A stretch of 64,000 nucleotides of DNA from Asticcacaulis tiandongensis (GTDB taxonomy: Bacteria; Pseudomonadota; Alphaproteobacteria; Caulobacterales; Caulobacteraceae): contig NZ_SSBC01000010.1 of NCBI RefSeq assembly GCF_006475605.1, positions 930,001 through 994,000 of the forward strand. Direction: 5' to 3'. Shown piece after piece: positions 8,363 through 16,282 of this stretch. Each line of letters starts with the position of its first letter. Within the stretch, counting starts at the first letter, position 1. The notes under the pieces are model-generated. The model was not told the origin of the DNA, did not search any database, and saw nothing but the letters and a program-made list of their open reading frames with translations. The translations under genes were made by a program, and so were the position numbers.

Positions 8363-9148
8363 ATGAAATTTTCAGGTGTATCCGCAGCCGCGTTAAGCAC
8401 ATTTGTGTTTTGCGCCTCAACTGCAACCGCACAAGACTATCCGCAGCAAGCATATGCAATGCCGGGCTATGCACCCCCTACGCCACAGTCTGCACCGCCA
8501 CAATATATTACGCCCCAACACTATCCCCAGGCCTTGATGTCACCCGTACATCAGTCTGAACTTCCCCCTATGGCTCCGGCTCCCACATATTACGGCACCA
8601 ACCCCGCCCCTACTCATTCTTATGCGCCACCTGTCCATGCACAGTCATATGCAGCACCGGTCCATACCGCGCCAACCCATGCTCAGCCATATGCAGCGCC
8701 GGTCCATACCGCACCAACCTATGCTCAGCCATATGCAGCGCCGGTCCATACCGCACCAACCTATGCTCAGCCATATGCAGCGCCCGCTTACGTTACGACT
8801 TATCCCGTCGCGCCCCCGCACTCATATACGCTTGCCATCATACAGGCTCCAGCGACGGTATCGGCACCTACAGTCAGAAAGCTTTCAAAACGTGAGCGGG
8901 AAGACAGCATTAAACGGTGCAATTTCGCCGATGATTCCATTGGCCATGCTCTGAACAGCTACTCGCAGCTCTTGCATAAGCAACTGCCTTACGATTCAGC
9001 GAAGCATTACGAAAATCAAATGCAGGCGCAGACATACAATCTTAGAAATCATATTCGTTCCATCAAACACAGTGGCAATTCGGAAATTTGCGAATATGAA
9101 AGTGATATGGCCCTGAAGATTATCCACGCCATCTATCAATACAGATGA
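8363..9148 (+). CDS. Secreted protein with 14-residue tandem repeats and a small C-terminal domain
   Basis: 261 residues. A signal peptide (residues 1-24, cut near TATAQ) leads into a Pro/Tyr/Gln-rich region. Three near-perfect 14-residue repeats of the type YAAPVHTAPTYAQP follow (residues about 95-140), and then a non-repetitive, charged C-terminal part from about residue 172 (KLSKREREDSIKRC). That part has two Cys about 60 residues apart, which could form a disulfide, and looks like a small folded helical domain. The signal peptide resembles that of the gene just upstream. I recognise no family. The repeats resemble cell-surface or adhesive structural proteins, but this is only an analogy. 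Confidence 0.75.
   Translation: MKFSGVSAAALSTFVFCASTATAQDYPQQAYAMPGYAPPTPQSAPPQYITPQHYPQALMSPVHQSELPPMAPAPTYYGTNPAPTHSYAPPVHAQSYAAPVHTAPTHAQPYAAPVHTAPTYAQPYAAPVHTAPTYAQPYAAPAYVTTYPVAPPHSYTLAIIQAPATVSAPTVRKLSKREREDSIKRCNFADDSIGHALNSYSQLLHKQLPYDSAKHYENQMQAQTYNLRNHIRSIKHSGNSEICEYESDMALKIIHAIYQYR
8646..8783 (+). repeat. In-frame 42-bp tandem repeat, about 3.3 copies
   Basis: CATATGCAG recurs at 8646, 8688, 8730 and 8772, an exact 42-nt period, with only a few substitutions between units. It encodes the 14-residue protein repeat and so could change copy number without breaking the frame. Confidence 0.9.
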
Positions 9149-9154
9149 ACACAC

Positions 9155-9189
9155 TAAAAAATGGGAGCGATAAACGCTCCCATTTTTTA
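9155..9189 (+). terminator. Intrinsic terminator
   Basis: AAAAAATGGGAGCG (9156-9169) pairs with CGCTCCCATTTTTT (9175-9188) around a 5-nt loop. It can end both the secreted protein gene and, on the minus strand, spuC. Confidence 0.9.
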
Positions 9190-9200
9190 TTCAGTATCGC

Positions 9201-10595
9201 CTAAAGCGCCCGCAAAATCGGTTCTGCCTCATCAAGCGATAGCCTGATCGTATCGACAATGCGGTCGATCTCAGCCTCGGTGATGATCAGCGGCGGACAC
9301 ATGACGATGGAATCGCGGATACCGCGCACCATCAGACCGTTCTTAATGCAGATATCCCGCACCACAGGCCCGGCATGCCCTTCTTCGCCTTTAAATCGCT
9401 TATTTGTGCCTTTTTCGGCAATTATTTCAACCGCCCCAATCAGGCCCAGAGACCGCGCCTCGCCCACCAGCGGATGATCATCCAGACGCTTCAGCGCGGC
9501 CTTCAGATAAGGGCCGGTGACGTCGCGCGTGCGCTCCACAAGTCCTTCTCTTTCAAGGATTTCGATATTGCGCAACGCTACCGCGGCACAGGTCGGATGC
9601 CCCGAATAGGTATAGCCATGGACGAAGTCGCCACCCTTTTCGACCAAAACATCAACGATTGATTTTGACACTCCAACCGCCGAAATCGGCAGGTAGCCCG
9701 AGGATAAGCCCTTAGCCATGGCAATCAGGTCAGGCTTGATGCCGTAATGCTGGTGACCGAACCATTCCCCCAGTCGTCCGAAGCCGTTGATAACCTCATC
9801 ACATATAAGCAGAATACCGTATTTGTGGCACAAAGCCTCAACCTTCGGCCAATAGGAGTCAGGGGGGATAATTACCCCACCGGCCCCTTGTATCGGCTCA
9901 CCGATAAAGGCCGCGACCTTGCGCGGGCCAACCATAAGGATGCGGTCCTCGATATCCTGAACACAAGCTTCAACAAAGCTTTCCGGATTACAGCCGAACC
10001 CCTCACCGAACAGATAGGGCTGGCGCACATGCTCAATACCCGCAATCGGCAATCCGCCTTGCGCGTGCATAAAGCTCATCCCCCCCAAAGACGCGCCTGC
10101 CACCGTTGACCCGTGATAGGCATTACGCCGACTGATGAAAACCTTGCGTTCCGGCTCTCCCTTCAGCGTCCAGTAATGCCGCACCAGCCGGAATATGGTA
10201 TCATTGGCCTCCGAGCCCGACGAATTAAAGAACACATGCGTCAGATCAGGATTACCGATCTGCATTTTCTCAGCAATCTTCGCCGCCAGCCTGACGGCTG
10301 GTTCCGTCGCCGTTTTAAAAAACGTATTATAATAAGGCAGTTCCAGCATCTGCTGATAGGCGACCTCGGCCAGTTCCGACCGGCCATAGCCAACATTGAC
10401 GCACCATAGACCGGCCATGCCATCCAGCAACTTATTCCCGTCAATGTCAGTGATCGTAGAACCTTCGGCGTGGACAATAATCCGGCTGCCACCCAGGTCA
10501 TGAAGCACCTTATAATCGGCCTGCGCCGGTAAATGGTGCGCCAGATCAAGCCGCTTGAGTTCATCGGCATTGTGGTTTTTCAGGGCATCAGGCAT
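9201..10595 (-). CDS. spuC: Putrescine/polyamine-pyruvate aminotransferase (SpuC-like, class III)
   Basis: 464 residues of the class III PLP aminotransferase fold. The motifs seen are the N-terminal DGMAGLWCVNVGYGR, SSGSEANDT for the PLP phosphate, ICDEVINGFGR for the ring nitrogen, and the Schiff-base Lys in LIAMAKGLSSGYLP. The GLWCVNVGYGR start is typical of the omega-transaminase/SpuC group, which transfers the amino group of putrescine to pyruvate and gives 4-aminobutanal. It follows the pot transporter genes but has its own leader with a GTGATCAC site. I chose the ATG at 10595 (CCGGAG 9 nt upstream) over the in-frame TTG at 10604. Confidence 0.88.
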   Translation of the reverse strand: MPDALKNHNADELKRLDLAHHLPAQADYKVLHDLGGSRIIVHAEGSTITDIDGNKLLDGMAGLWCVNVGYGRSELAEVAYQQMLELPYYNTFFKTATEPAVRLAAKIAEKMQIGNPDLTHVFFNSSGSEANDTIFRLVRHYWTLKGEPERKVFISRRNAYHGSTVAGASLGGMSFMHAQGGLPIAGIEHVRQPYLFGEGFGCNPESFVEACVQDIEDRILMVGPRKVAAFIGEPIQGAGGVIIPPDSYWPKVEALCHKYGILLICDEVINGFGRLGEWFGHQHYGIKPDLIAMAKGLSSGYLPISAVGVSKSIVDVLVEKGGDFVHGYTYSGHPTCAAVALRNIEILEREGLVERTRDVTGPYLKAALKRLDDHPLVGEARSLGLIGAVEIIAEKGTNKRFKGEEGHAGPVVRDICIKNGLMVRGIRDSIVMCPPLIITEAEIDRIVDTIRLSLDEAEPILRAL

Positions 10596-10674
10596 AGCGC
10601 GCAACTCCGGTGCGGATCAAACTTATACCCGCACTATAGCCGCTGACTTTAGCCTCCGATACGACTTCGCAAAA

Positions 10675-10686
10675 TTGTGATCACAA
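10675..10686. promoter_or_regulatory. Candidate GntR operator 2 (TTGTGATCACAA)
   Basis: A perfect 12-bp palindrome 79 nt before the spuC ATG, directly next to the inverted family B repeat pair. It is the longest symmetric copy of the four GTGATCAC sites. Confidence 0.62.
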
Positions 10687-10687
10687 G

Positions 10688-10802
10688 GCAGGGGCGCGGC
10701 CCCTGCACCCGTCAGGGCCGAGCCAGACGTCTCCTGCCATTTCAATGGTCGATACCACATACCTCGGGGCAATTGGGTGCAGGGCCTGAGGCCCTGCCCC
10801 TG
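10688..10802. repeat. Inverted pair of family B repeats (copies 2 and 3)
   Basis: Copy 2 (10688-10739, plus orientation) and copy 3 (10743-10802, minus orientation) meet tail to tail at CCATTTCAATGG. Each carries a 19-nt dyad (10688-10706 and 10779-10797). The pair fills the space between the potG stop and operator 2 and could fold as one long hairpin. Confidence 0.72.
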
Positions 10803-11951
10803 CTAACTCAATAGGGCCGCTACAGACGTCGCATTAAAGGCCAGCCACACCTTTTCATCCCAGGTGAAATCTTCCTGATCCCAGCGCGTAAGATTTGACC
10901 GTAACACCTTGACCATACGGCCGGAATTCAACTCAACCTCATAAACCGTCTCCGAGCCCAGATAGGTCATCAGACGGATCGTGCCTTCGGCTATATTAAA
11001 GCCTTCGGGGGCATCTTCCATTTTCGCAGGCTTGGCGTCGTATTTGTGAATCTCTATTTTCTCAGGCCGCAGGGCTGCCCAGACGGTCGCGCCTGTCCCG
11101 CCGGTGACCCCGTGATCAAGGTAGATATCGCCGATTTCTTTTGAGCGAATAATGGCATGTGCCGGTTCATCAACCGCCAGCGTGCCTTCAAACATATTCA
11201 CGCTTCCGATGAAGTCCGCGACAAAGCGCGAATTGGGGAATTCATACAGATCAAACGGCGTCGCCACCTGCTGCAATATCCCGCGATGCATAACCGCACA
11301 GCGCGTAGCCATGGCCAGAGCCTCATCCTGATCGTGGGTGACCATGATAAAGGTAATCCCCACCTTCTCCTGAAGCAGCGCCAGTTCGGTACGCATGGCG
11401 TCCCTCAGTTTGGCATCCAGCGCTGACAAAGGCTCGTCGAGCAGCAGCACACGCGGTTTTTTGACCAATGCCCGTGCCAGCGCCACACGTTGCCGCTGGC
11501 CGCCGGACATCTGATCCGGCATCCGCTCACCAAACCCGCCAAGCTTGACAAGTTCCAGCGCCTCAGTAGCCCGCTGCAAACGTTCGGACTTACCGACACC
11601 GTCCATTTTCAGGCCATAGGCGACATTCTCCAGCACGCTCATATGCGGAAAAACGGCATAGGACTGAAAGACCATATTGACTGGCCGCTTGTTGGGCGGC
11701 GTCAGGGAAACGTCCTTTTCGTCAATATATATCCTGCCTTCGGACGGCATTTCAAAACCGGCCAGCATGCGCAACAAGGTGGTCTTTCCGCATCCCGACG
11801 GGCCAAGCAAAGAGAAAAACTCTCCCTCCTTGATCTCAAGCGAGACGTTATCGACCGCAGTGTTCTTGCCAAAATGCTTTGAGACGTTCTCAAAACGAAT
11901 AATGGTCTTATCGCTTAAGGGTGCCGAAATATCAGTCATGAGTTGGCTCAC
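10803..11951 (-). CDS. potG: Polyamine ABC transporter ATPase (PotG/PotA)
   Basis: 382 residues. The ABC domain carries Walker A GPSGCGKTT, the Q-loop in MVFQSYAVFPHMSV, signature MSGGQRQRVALARAL, Walker B RVLLLDEPLSALD and the switch His in MVTHDQDEA. A C-terminal TOBE regulatory domain follows from about residue 280, as is usual for PotA/PotG. The GTG start at 11951 overlaps the potI stop (GTGA) and has GGAGG 7 nt upstream, so translation is probably coupled to potI. Together with potI, potH and potF it predicts ATP-driven putrescine or spermidine import. Confidence 0.92.
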   Translation of the reverse strand: MSQLMTDISAPLSDKTIIRFENVSKHFGKNTAVDNVSLEIKEGEFFSLLGPSGCGKTTLLRMLAGFEMPSEGRIYIDEKDVSLTPPNKRPVNMVFQSYAVFPHMSVLENVAYGLKMDGVGKSERLQRATEALELVKLGGFGERMPDQMSGGQRQRVALARALVKKPRVLLLDEPLSALDAKLRDAMRTELALLQEKVGITFIMVTHDQDEALAMATRCAVMHRGILQQVATPFDLYEFPNSRFVADFIGSVNMFEGTLAVDEPAHAIIRSKEIGDIYLDHGVTGGTGATVWAALRPEKIEIHKYDAKPAKMEDAPEGFNIAEGTIRLMTYLGSETVYEVELNSGRMVKVLRSNLTRWDQEDFTWDEKVWLAFNATSVAALLS

Positions 11952-12826
11952 TTTTTGGCCTCCCCGCCGCCGTGTCCGGCGGTCAGGGCGCTGGAACCCT
12001 GCACCTTAAGCGCAAGGAAGGTCAGAAGAACAGTAACGACAATCAGTATGGTCGAGGCCGCATTGACCTCAGGCGTCACCGAGAAGCGCACCATCGAATA
12101 AATCTTCACCGGGAAGGTCACCGTGTCCGGCCCCGCCGTGAAGAAGGTGATGACGAAATCATCGAGCGACAGGGTAAAGGCCAGAAGTGCTCCGGCAATC
12201 AGCGACGGCTTGATATGTGGCAACAGCACGTCAATCAGGGTGCGCCATTCCGACGCCCCAAGGTCTTTTGCCGCCTCCTCCAGCTCGCGGTTAAAGCCCG
12301 CAAGCCTTGCGCGCACCACCACCGCCACAAACGGGAAACAGAACGAGACGTGGGCAATGATAATGGCCCCCAGATTGAACGGCCACATCAGCCCCTGCGG
12401 CCAGGGCAGAACCTTGGCGAAGAACACCAGCATTCCGACGCCCATACAGATTTCCGGCACGACAATCGGAATAGCCATACCGGCATGAAAAGCCGTCTTG
12501 CCGGGAAAGCGGAAGCGCCACAGGACAATGGCCGCCATCGCCCCGACAATCACCGATATAATGGTGGCAAACAGGGCGATGACCATCGAATTGGTAAAGG
12601 CCTGAATGAGGCTTTCATTATTCAGCGCCCGCTCATAATATTTGAACGTAAACCCTTGCCACACAACGTTTCGGCGCGAGTCATTAAAGCTGAAAACCAT
12701 CAGGCTGATAAGCGGCACATAGAGGAACAGGGTCACCCCGATCAGCCACACCTGCATCGGCCAGCGACGCAGATATTCCAGTGGGCCGGGTGGTATTTTT
12801 CTCGGTTTCACACTAATCTCGCTCAT
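11948..12826 (-). CDS. potI: Polyamine ABC transporter permease (PotI/PotC)
   Basis: 292 residues with six predicted membrane helices. The EAA loop, which contacts the ATPase, reads EEAAKDLGASEWRTLIDVLLPHIKPSL (given here as a family motif, residues about 190-215). PotC/PotI proteins share the FSLDDFVITFF-like end of helix 5, seen as TLSLDDFVITFFTAG. Both ends overlap the neighbours by 4 nt, which indicates a tight operon potH-potI-potG. Confidence 0.92.
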   Translation of the reverse strand: MSEISVKPRKIPPGPLEYLRRWPMQVWLIGVTLFLYVPLISLMVFSFNDSRRNVVWQGFTFKYYERALNNESLIQAFTNSMVIALFATIISVIVGAMAAIVLWRFRFPGKTAFHAGMAIPIVVPEICMGVGMLVFFAKVLPWPQGLMWPFNLGAIIIAHVSFCFPFVAVVVRARLAGFNRELEEAAKDLGASEWRTLIDVLLPHIKPSLIAGALLAFTLSLDDFVITFFTAGPDTVTFPVKIYSMVRFSVTPEVNAASTILIVVTVLLTFLALKVQGSSALTAGHGGGEAKK

Positions 12827-13734
12827 GCCGCCCCCCGCTTTCTTGCCGACCGGTCAAGCAGGCCCTGAAGCGCAATCCCGATAAAGGTCAGATAAACCAG
12901 CAAGAACGCCAGCGCCGCCCCGAACGGCCAGTTATTGGCCCGCTTGAACTGCGATTCGATGACATTGGCGATCATCTGCGAATCCGTCCCGCCCAGCAGA
13001 TCAGGCGTCAGATAGGCCCCAAGCGCAGGAATAAAGGTGATCAGAATCCCCGAAGCAATGCCTGCCCCCGCCAGTGGCACCACCACGGAAAACAGGGTGC
13101 GGATATGCCCTGCCCCCAAATCCAGCGACGCCTCCAGCAACGAGCGATCAAGCCGGTCGAGCGTCGAATAAAGCGGCAGGATCATGAACGGCAGATGCAC
13201 GTACACAAGCCCCACAACCACCGCAAAATTATTATACAGAAGGTTCAGCGGCGTAAAATCACCCAAGGGGGCCAGCCCGATCAGGGTCATGAATCCTGAA
13301 GCATTTTCCCACAAAAAACGGTAACTCTGATTGATATAGCCTTCGGTGCGCAACACCGCTATCAGGGCATAGGTGCGGATCAGAAGGTTCGTCCAGAACG
13401 GCAACATGACCAGCAAAAGCATCCACGGCTTCCACTTGTCGGGCGCAAAGGTAATGGCCAGCGCCACGGGAAACCCTATCACCACACACAAAAAAGTGGT
13501 GAGCGCCGCGACCCAGATCGATTTGGCAAAAATACCGAGATAAAGCGGTTCTAACGCCTTGGCATAGTTCGACCAGGTGCCTGTAAAGGCAATGTCAATC
13601 AGCCCCCTGTTTTCACCGAAGGAATAGAGCCAGACTATGCCTAAGGGCACAAAGAAGAACAGCACAAGCCACACAAGCGGCGCGCTGAACATAGCGGCAA
13701 AAATGCCCTTGGACTGACGCCAGCTTTGCTCCAT
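12823..13734 (-). CDS. potH: Polyamine ABC transporter permease (PotH/PotB)
   Basis: 303 residues with six membrane segments and a typical binding-protein-dependent permease EAA loop (LLEASLDLGAGHIRTLFSVVVP). The N-terminal helix and the periplasmic loop with WSNYAKALEPLYLGIF fit PotB/PotH. It overlaps potI by ATGA. A strong hairpin (13763-13788) separates it from potF1, a common way to make more binding protein than membrane components. Confidence 0.92.
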   Translation of the reverse strand: MEQSWRQSKGIFAAMFSAPLVWLVLFFFVPLGIVWLYSFGENRGLIDIAFTGTWSNYAKALEPLYLGIFAKSIWVAALTTFLCVVIGFPVALAITFAPDKWKPWMLLLVMLPFWTNLLIRTYALIAVLRTEGYINQSYRFLWENASGFMTLIGLAPLGDFTPLNLLYNNFAVVVGLVYVHLPFMILPLYSTLDRLDRSLLEASLDLGAGHIRTLFSVVVPLAGAGIASGILITFIPALGAYLTPDLLGGTDSQMIANVIESQFKRANNWPFGAALAFLLVYLTFIGIALQGLLDRSARKRGAA

Positions 13735-13762
13735 GCGGCTATCCCCTACCGTTAATCAAAAG

Positions 13763-13788
13763 GGCGTTGCGGTGGTGGCCGCAACGCC
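13763..13788 (-). terminator. Intercistronic hairpin between potF1 and potH
   Basis: GGCGTTGCGG (13763-13772) pairs with CCGCAACGCC (13779-13788). On the transcribed minus strand it is followed by CTTTTG, so it may act as a partial terminator or an mRNA-stabilising stem. Confidence 0.65.
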
Positions 13789-13794
13789 TGCATT

Positions 13795-14898
13795 TTAAGA
13801 CGCCTTCACGCGTGTGATAGCATCTTCATAGGCCTGCGCCAGTTCAAGCCCTTCAAAATCGGCATATTCGCACTTCGCCAGATCGGATTCCGGTGGGAAA
13901 ATGATCGGATTATTCTTGTAGCTATCGGGCATAAGCGCCTTGGCGGCCGCATTGGGGGTCGGGAACAGGATTTTCTCGTAAATCTTCTTACCGGCCTCAG
14001 GATCAAGCATGTAGTTGATAAACTGGTGCGCGTTATCCGGGCGCGGCGCATCCTTAGGAATACACCAGGTATCCGAGTTGAATTGCGAACCTTCCTTAGG
14101 GATGATGAAATCAATGTCATCGTCTTCAAGCTTGGCCTGAGCAATGTCACCATTATATTCCATCACCACATCGACATCACCGGCCAGCAGCATGTCCTGC
14201 CCGTCATCTTCGTGGAAAGCCTTGATGTTCGGCTTTTGCTTGATGAGCATGGCCGCGACCTGATTGATGATTTCCGGCGTGATGCCGTTGACGCTATGGC
14301 CCAGATACTTGGCCCCGAGACGGATTAGGTCACCAGATTCCGACAGAAGCGCGATCTTGCCTTTGAACTGATCGGAATCGAACAGGTATTTCCATGAATC
14401 CGGCACCAGACCGTTTGGCATTTTCGATTTGCGATAGCCAATCCCCAACAGCAACCAGGTATAGGCCACCGAATATTTCCCGCCCGGATCATAGGTCGGA
14501 TTAAGGAAGGCTGGCTCAAGATTCTTGCGGTTAGGCAGTTTTGAGTGATCCAGTTCAAGCAGCAGACCGGCCTGAGACAGGCGGGTCACAAAATCATTGG
14601 ACGGCACCACCACATCAAAGCCGGAATTGCCGGTCTTAAGCTTGGCAAACAGTTCGTCATTGGTGGCAAAAATCGACATGTTGACGTTGATACCCGTCAG
14701 ATCCTTGAAATCTGACAGGGTCGTTTCACCGATATAGGTATCCCAGTTATAAAAATTCAGGCGCTTTTCTTCGCCATTATCGCCCACCTCAGCGGTTTTC
14801 GAGCAGGCCGCAAGCCCCCCAAAACTGATGCCGATAGCGGCAGCCCCCATCCCCTGTAACAAAGACCGACGCGAAGCTCTGTGGCGTGAAGAACTCAT
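13795..14898 (-). CDS. potF: Putrescine/spermidine-binding lipoprotein, copy 1 (PotF/PotD-like)
   Basis: 367 residues of solute-binding protein family 1. The N-terminus has a twin-arginine motif (SRRSLLQ) followed by a hydrophobic stretch and a lipobox ending in LAAC near residue 32, so it looks like a Tat-exported lipoprotein rather than a soluble periplasmic protein. The polyamine pocket signature LNFYNWDTYIG follows, then FDVVVPSNDFVTRL and VAYTWLLLGIGYRKSK. AGGAG lies 7 nt before the ATG. It heads the pot operon and is a close paralog of the gene at 15104. Which polyamine each copy prefers cannot be read from sequence. Confidence 0.92.
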   Translation of the reverse strand: MSSSRHRASRRSLLQGMGAAAIGISFGGLAACSKTAEVGDNGEEKRLNFYNWDTYIGETTLSDFKDLTGINVNMSIFATNDELFAKLKTGNSGFDVVVPSNDFVTRLSQAGLLLELDHSKLPNRKNLEPAFLNPTYDPGGKYSVAYTWLLLGIGYRKSKMPNGLVPDSWKYLFDSDQFKGKIALLSESGDLIRLGAKYLGHSVNGITPEIINQVAAMLIKQKPNIKAFHEDDGQDMLLAGDVDVVMEYNGDIAQAKLEDDDIDFIIPKEGSQFNSDTWCIPKDAPRPDNAHQFINYMLDPEAGKKIYEKILFPTPNAAAKALMPDSYKNNPIIFPPESDLAKCEYADFEGLELAQAYEDAITRVKAS

Positions 14899-14991
14899 AT
14901 TCTATCTCCTCAGTTTTCCGGACGACCTGAACCTGCCGTCATCAATGTGTTAACAGGAGGAGAATACGCTATGACCGATGCGTCAAGCCCA

Positions 14992-15003
14992 AAGTGATCA
15001 CAA
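14992..15003. promoter_or_regulatory. Candidate GntR operator 3 (core GTGATCAC)
   Basis: AAGTGATCACAA, symmetric over the central 8 bp, 93 nt upstream of the potF1 ATG. Confidence 0.55.
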
Positions 15004-15050
15004 TCCCGCCATAATCCGAAAAGACTGATGTACGGCATCTAGACACCGCA

Positions 15051-15079
15051 CAAAAAACACCGGGAGTTGCCCCCCGGTG
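15051..15079 (-). terminator. Intrinsic terminator after potF2
   Basis: On the minus strand CACCGGG (15079-15073) pairs with CCCGGTG (15064-15058), followed by TTTTTTG. It ends the puuC-to-potF2 operon before the potF1 promoter region. Confidence 0.85.
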
Positions 15080-15103
15080 CTTCTGTAATCTTTTTGCCCG
15101 TGA

Positions 15104-16207
15104 TTAAGCGGCTTTTACGCGGGTAATGGCATCTTCATATAATTGCGCCATTTCCTGACCTTCAAAGTCGGCATATTCGCATTTCGCCAGATCAGCCTGA
15201 GACGGGAAGATAATCGGTGAGTTGCGATAGCTGTCGGGCATGAGCGCCTTAGCCGCCAGATTAGGCGTCGGATACAGAATGGTCTCAAAGATGTGCTTGC
15301 TGGCTTCAGGATCAAGAATATAGTTGATGAACTGATGCGCATTATCCGGACGCGGCGCATCCACCGGAATGGCAAGGGTATCTGCGTTGAACTGCGACCC
15401 TTCCTTGGGGATGACGAACTCGATGTCGTCGTCCTCAAGCTTGGCCTGAGCAATATCGCCGTTAAACTCCATAACCACGTCAATATCACCGGCCAGCAGG
15501 CGATCCTGCCCGTCGTCGGCGTGGAAAGAGCCAATATTCGGCTTTTGCTTAATCAGCAAATCCTCAACCTGCTTGACGATTTCCGGCGTAATGGCGTTGA
15601 CGCTATGGCCGAGATATTTAGCCCCGAGACGAATGAGGTCACCGGCTTCGGACAACAGCGCGATACGGCCTTTAAACATGTCGGAGTCATAGAGATACTT
15701 CCACGAGTCCGGCACAAAGCCCGCTGGCATTTTCGACTTACGATAGCCAATCCCTAACAAAAGCCAGGCATAGGCGACCGAATATTTCGCGCCACGGTCA
15801 TAGGCCGGATCCTGAAACGTTGGATCAAGATTTTTGAGATTCGGCAGCTTGGAATGATCCAGTTCCTGCAACAGGCCTGCCTGAGACAGACGCGTGACAA
15901 AATCATTAGACGGCACGACGACATCAAAACCGGAATTGCCCGATCTCAGCTTGGCAAACAGTTCATCATTGGTGGCAAAGACCGACATATTGACGGTGAT
16001 ACCGCTGGCGGTTTTGAAATCCGACAGGGTCGTATCGCCGATATAGGTGTCCCAGTTATAGAAATTGAGCCGCTGCTCCTCACCGTTCTCGCCAACCTTG
16101 GCACCACCCGAACAGGCCTGAAGCCCGCCAAAGCTGATACCCACCGCCGCAGCGCCCAGACCTTGCAGTATTGAACGGCGCGAAGCCTTGTTACGGTAAG
16201 CCACCAT
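15104..16207 (-). CDS. potF: Putrescine/spermidine-binding lipoprotein, copy 2 (PotF/PotD-like)
   Basis: 367 residues from the ATG at 16207, which has AAGGAG 6 nt upstream; an earlier in-frame start would lack this. It has the same design as potF1: twin-arginine ASRRSILQ, a lipobox LQAC, LNFYNWDTYIG, FDVVVPSNDFVTRL and a shared tail (CEYADFEG...LYEDAITRVKA). The two proteins align end to end without gaps that I can see, so this is a tandem duplication. Differences cluster in the second half (for example ADTLAIPVDAP against SDTWCIPKDAP), which could alter ligand choice. It is the last gene of the catabolic operon. Confidence 0.92.
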   Translation of the reverse strand: MVAYRNKASRRSILQGLGAAAVGISFGGLQACSGGAKVGENGEEQRLNFYNWDTYIGDTTLSDFKTASGITVNMSVFATNDELFAKLRSGNSGFDVVVPSNDFVTRLSQAGLLQELDHSKLPNLKNLDPTFQDPAYDRGAKYSVAYAWLLLGIGYRKSKMPAGFVPDSWKYLYDSDMFKGRIALLSEAGDLIRLGAKYLGHSVNAITPEIVKQVEDLLIKQKPNIGSFHADDGQDRLLAGDIDVVMEFNGDIAQAKLEDDDIEFVIPKEGSQFNADTLAIPVDAPRPDNAHQFINYILDPEASKHIFETILYPTPNLAAKALMPDSYRNSPIIFPSQADLAKCEYADFEGQEMAQLYEDAITRVKAA

Positions 16208-16282
16208 AGCCAATCTCCTTATAAAACAACGCAAAACAAACGCGCCTTATAGCCAGACCCGCCCTCTCACAGCAACCCCCGA

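Noticed and set aside
8646-8783. A CRISPR-like array
   Set aside because: The 42-bp units are contiguous, without spacers, and encode a 14-residue protein repeat in an open frame with a signal peptide.
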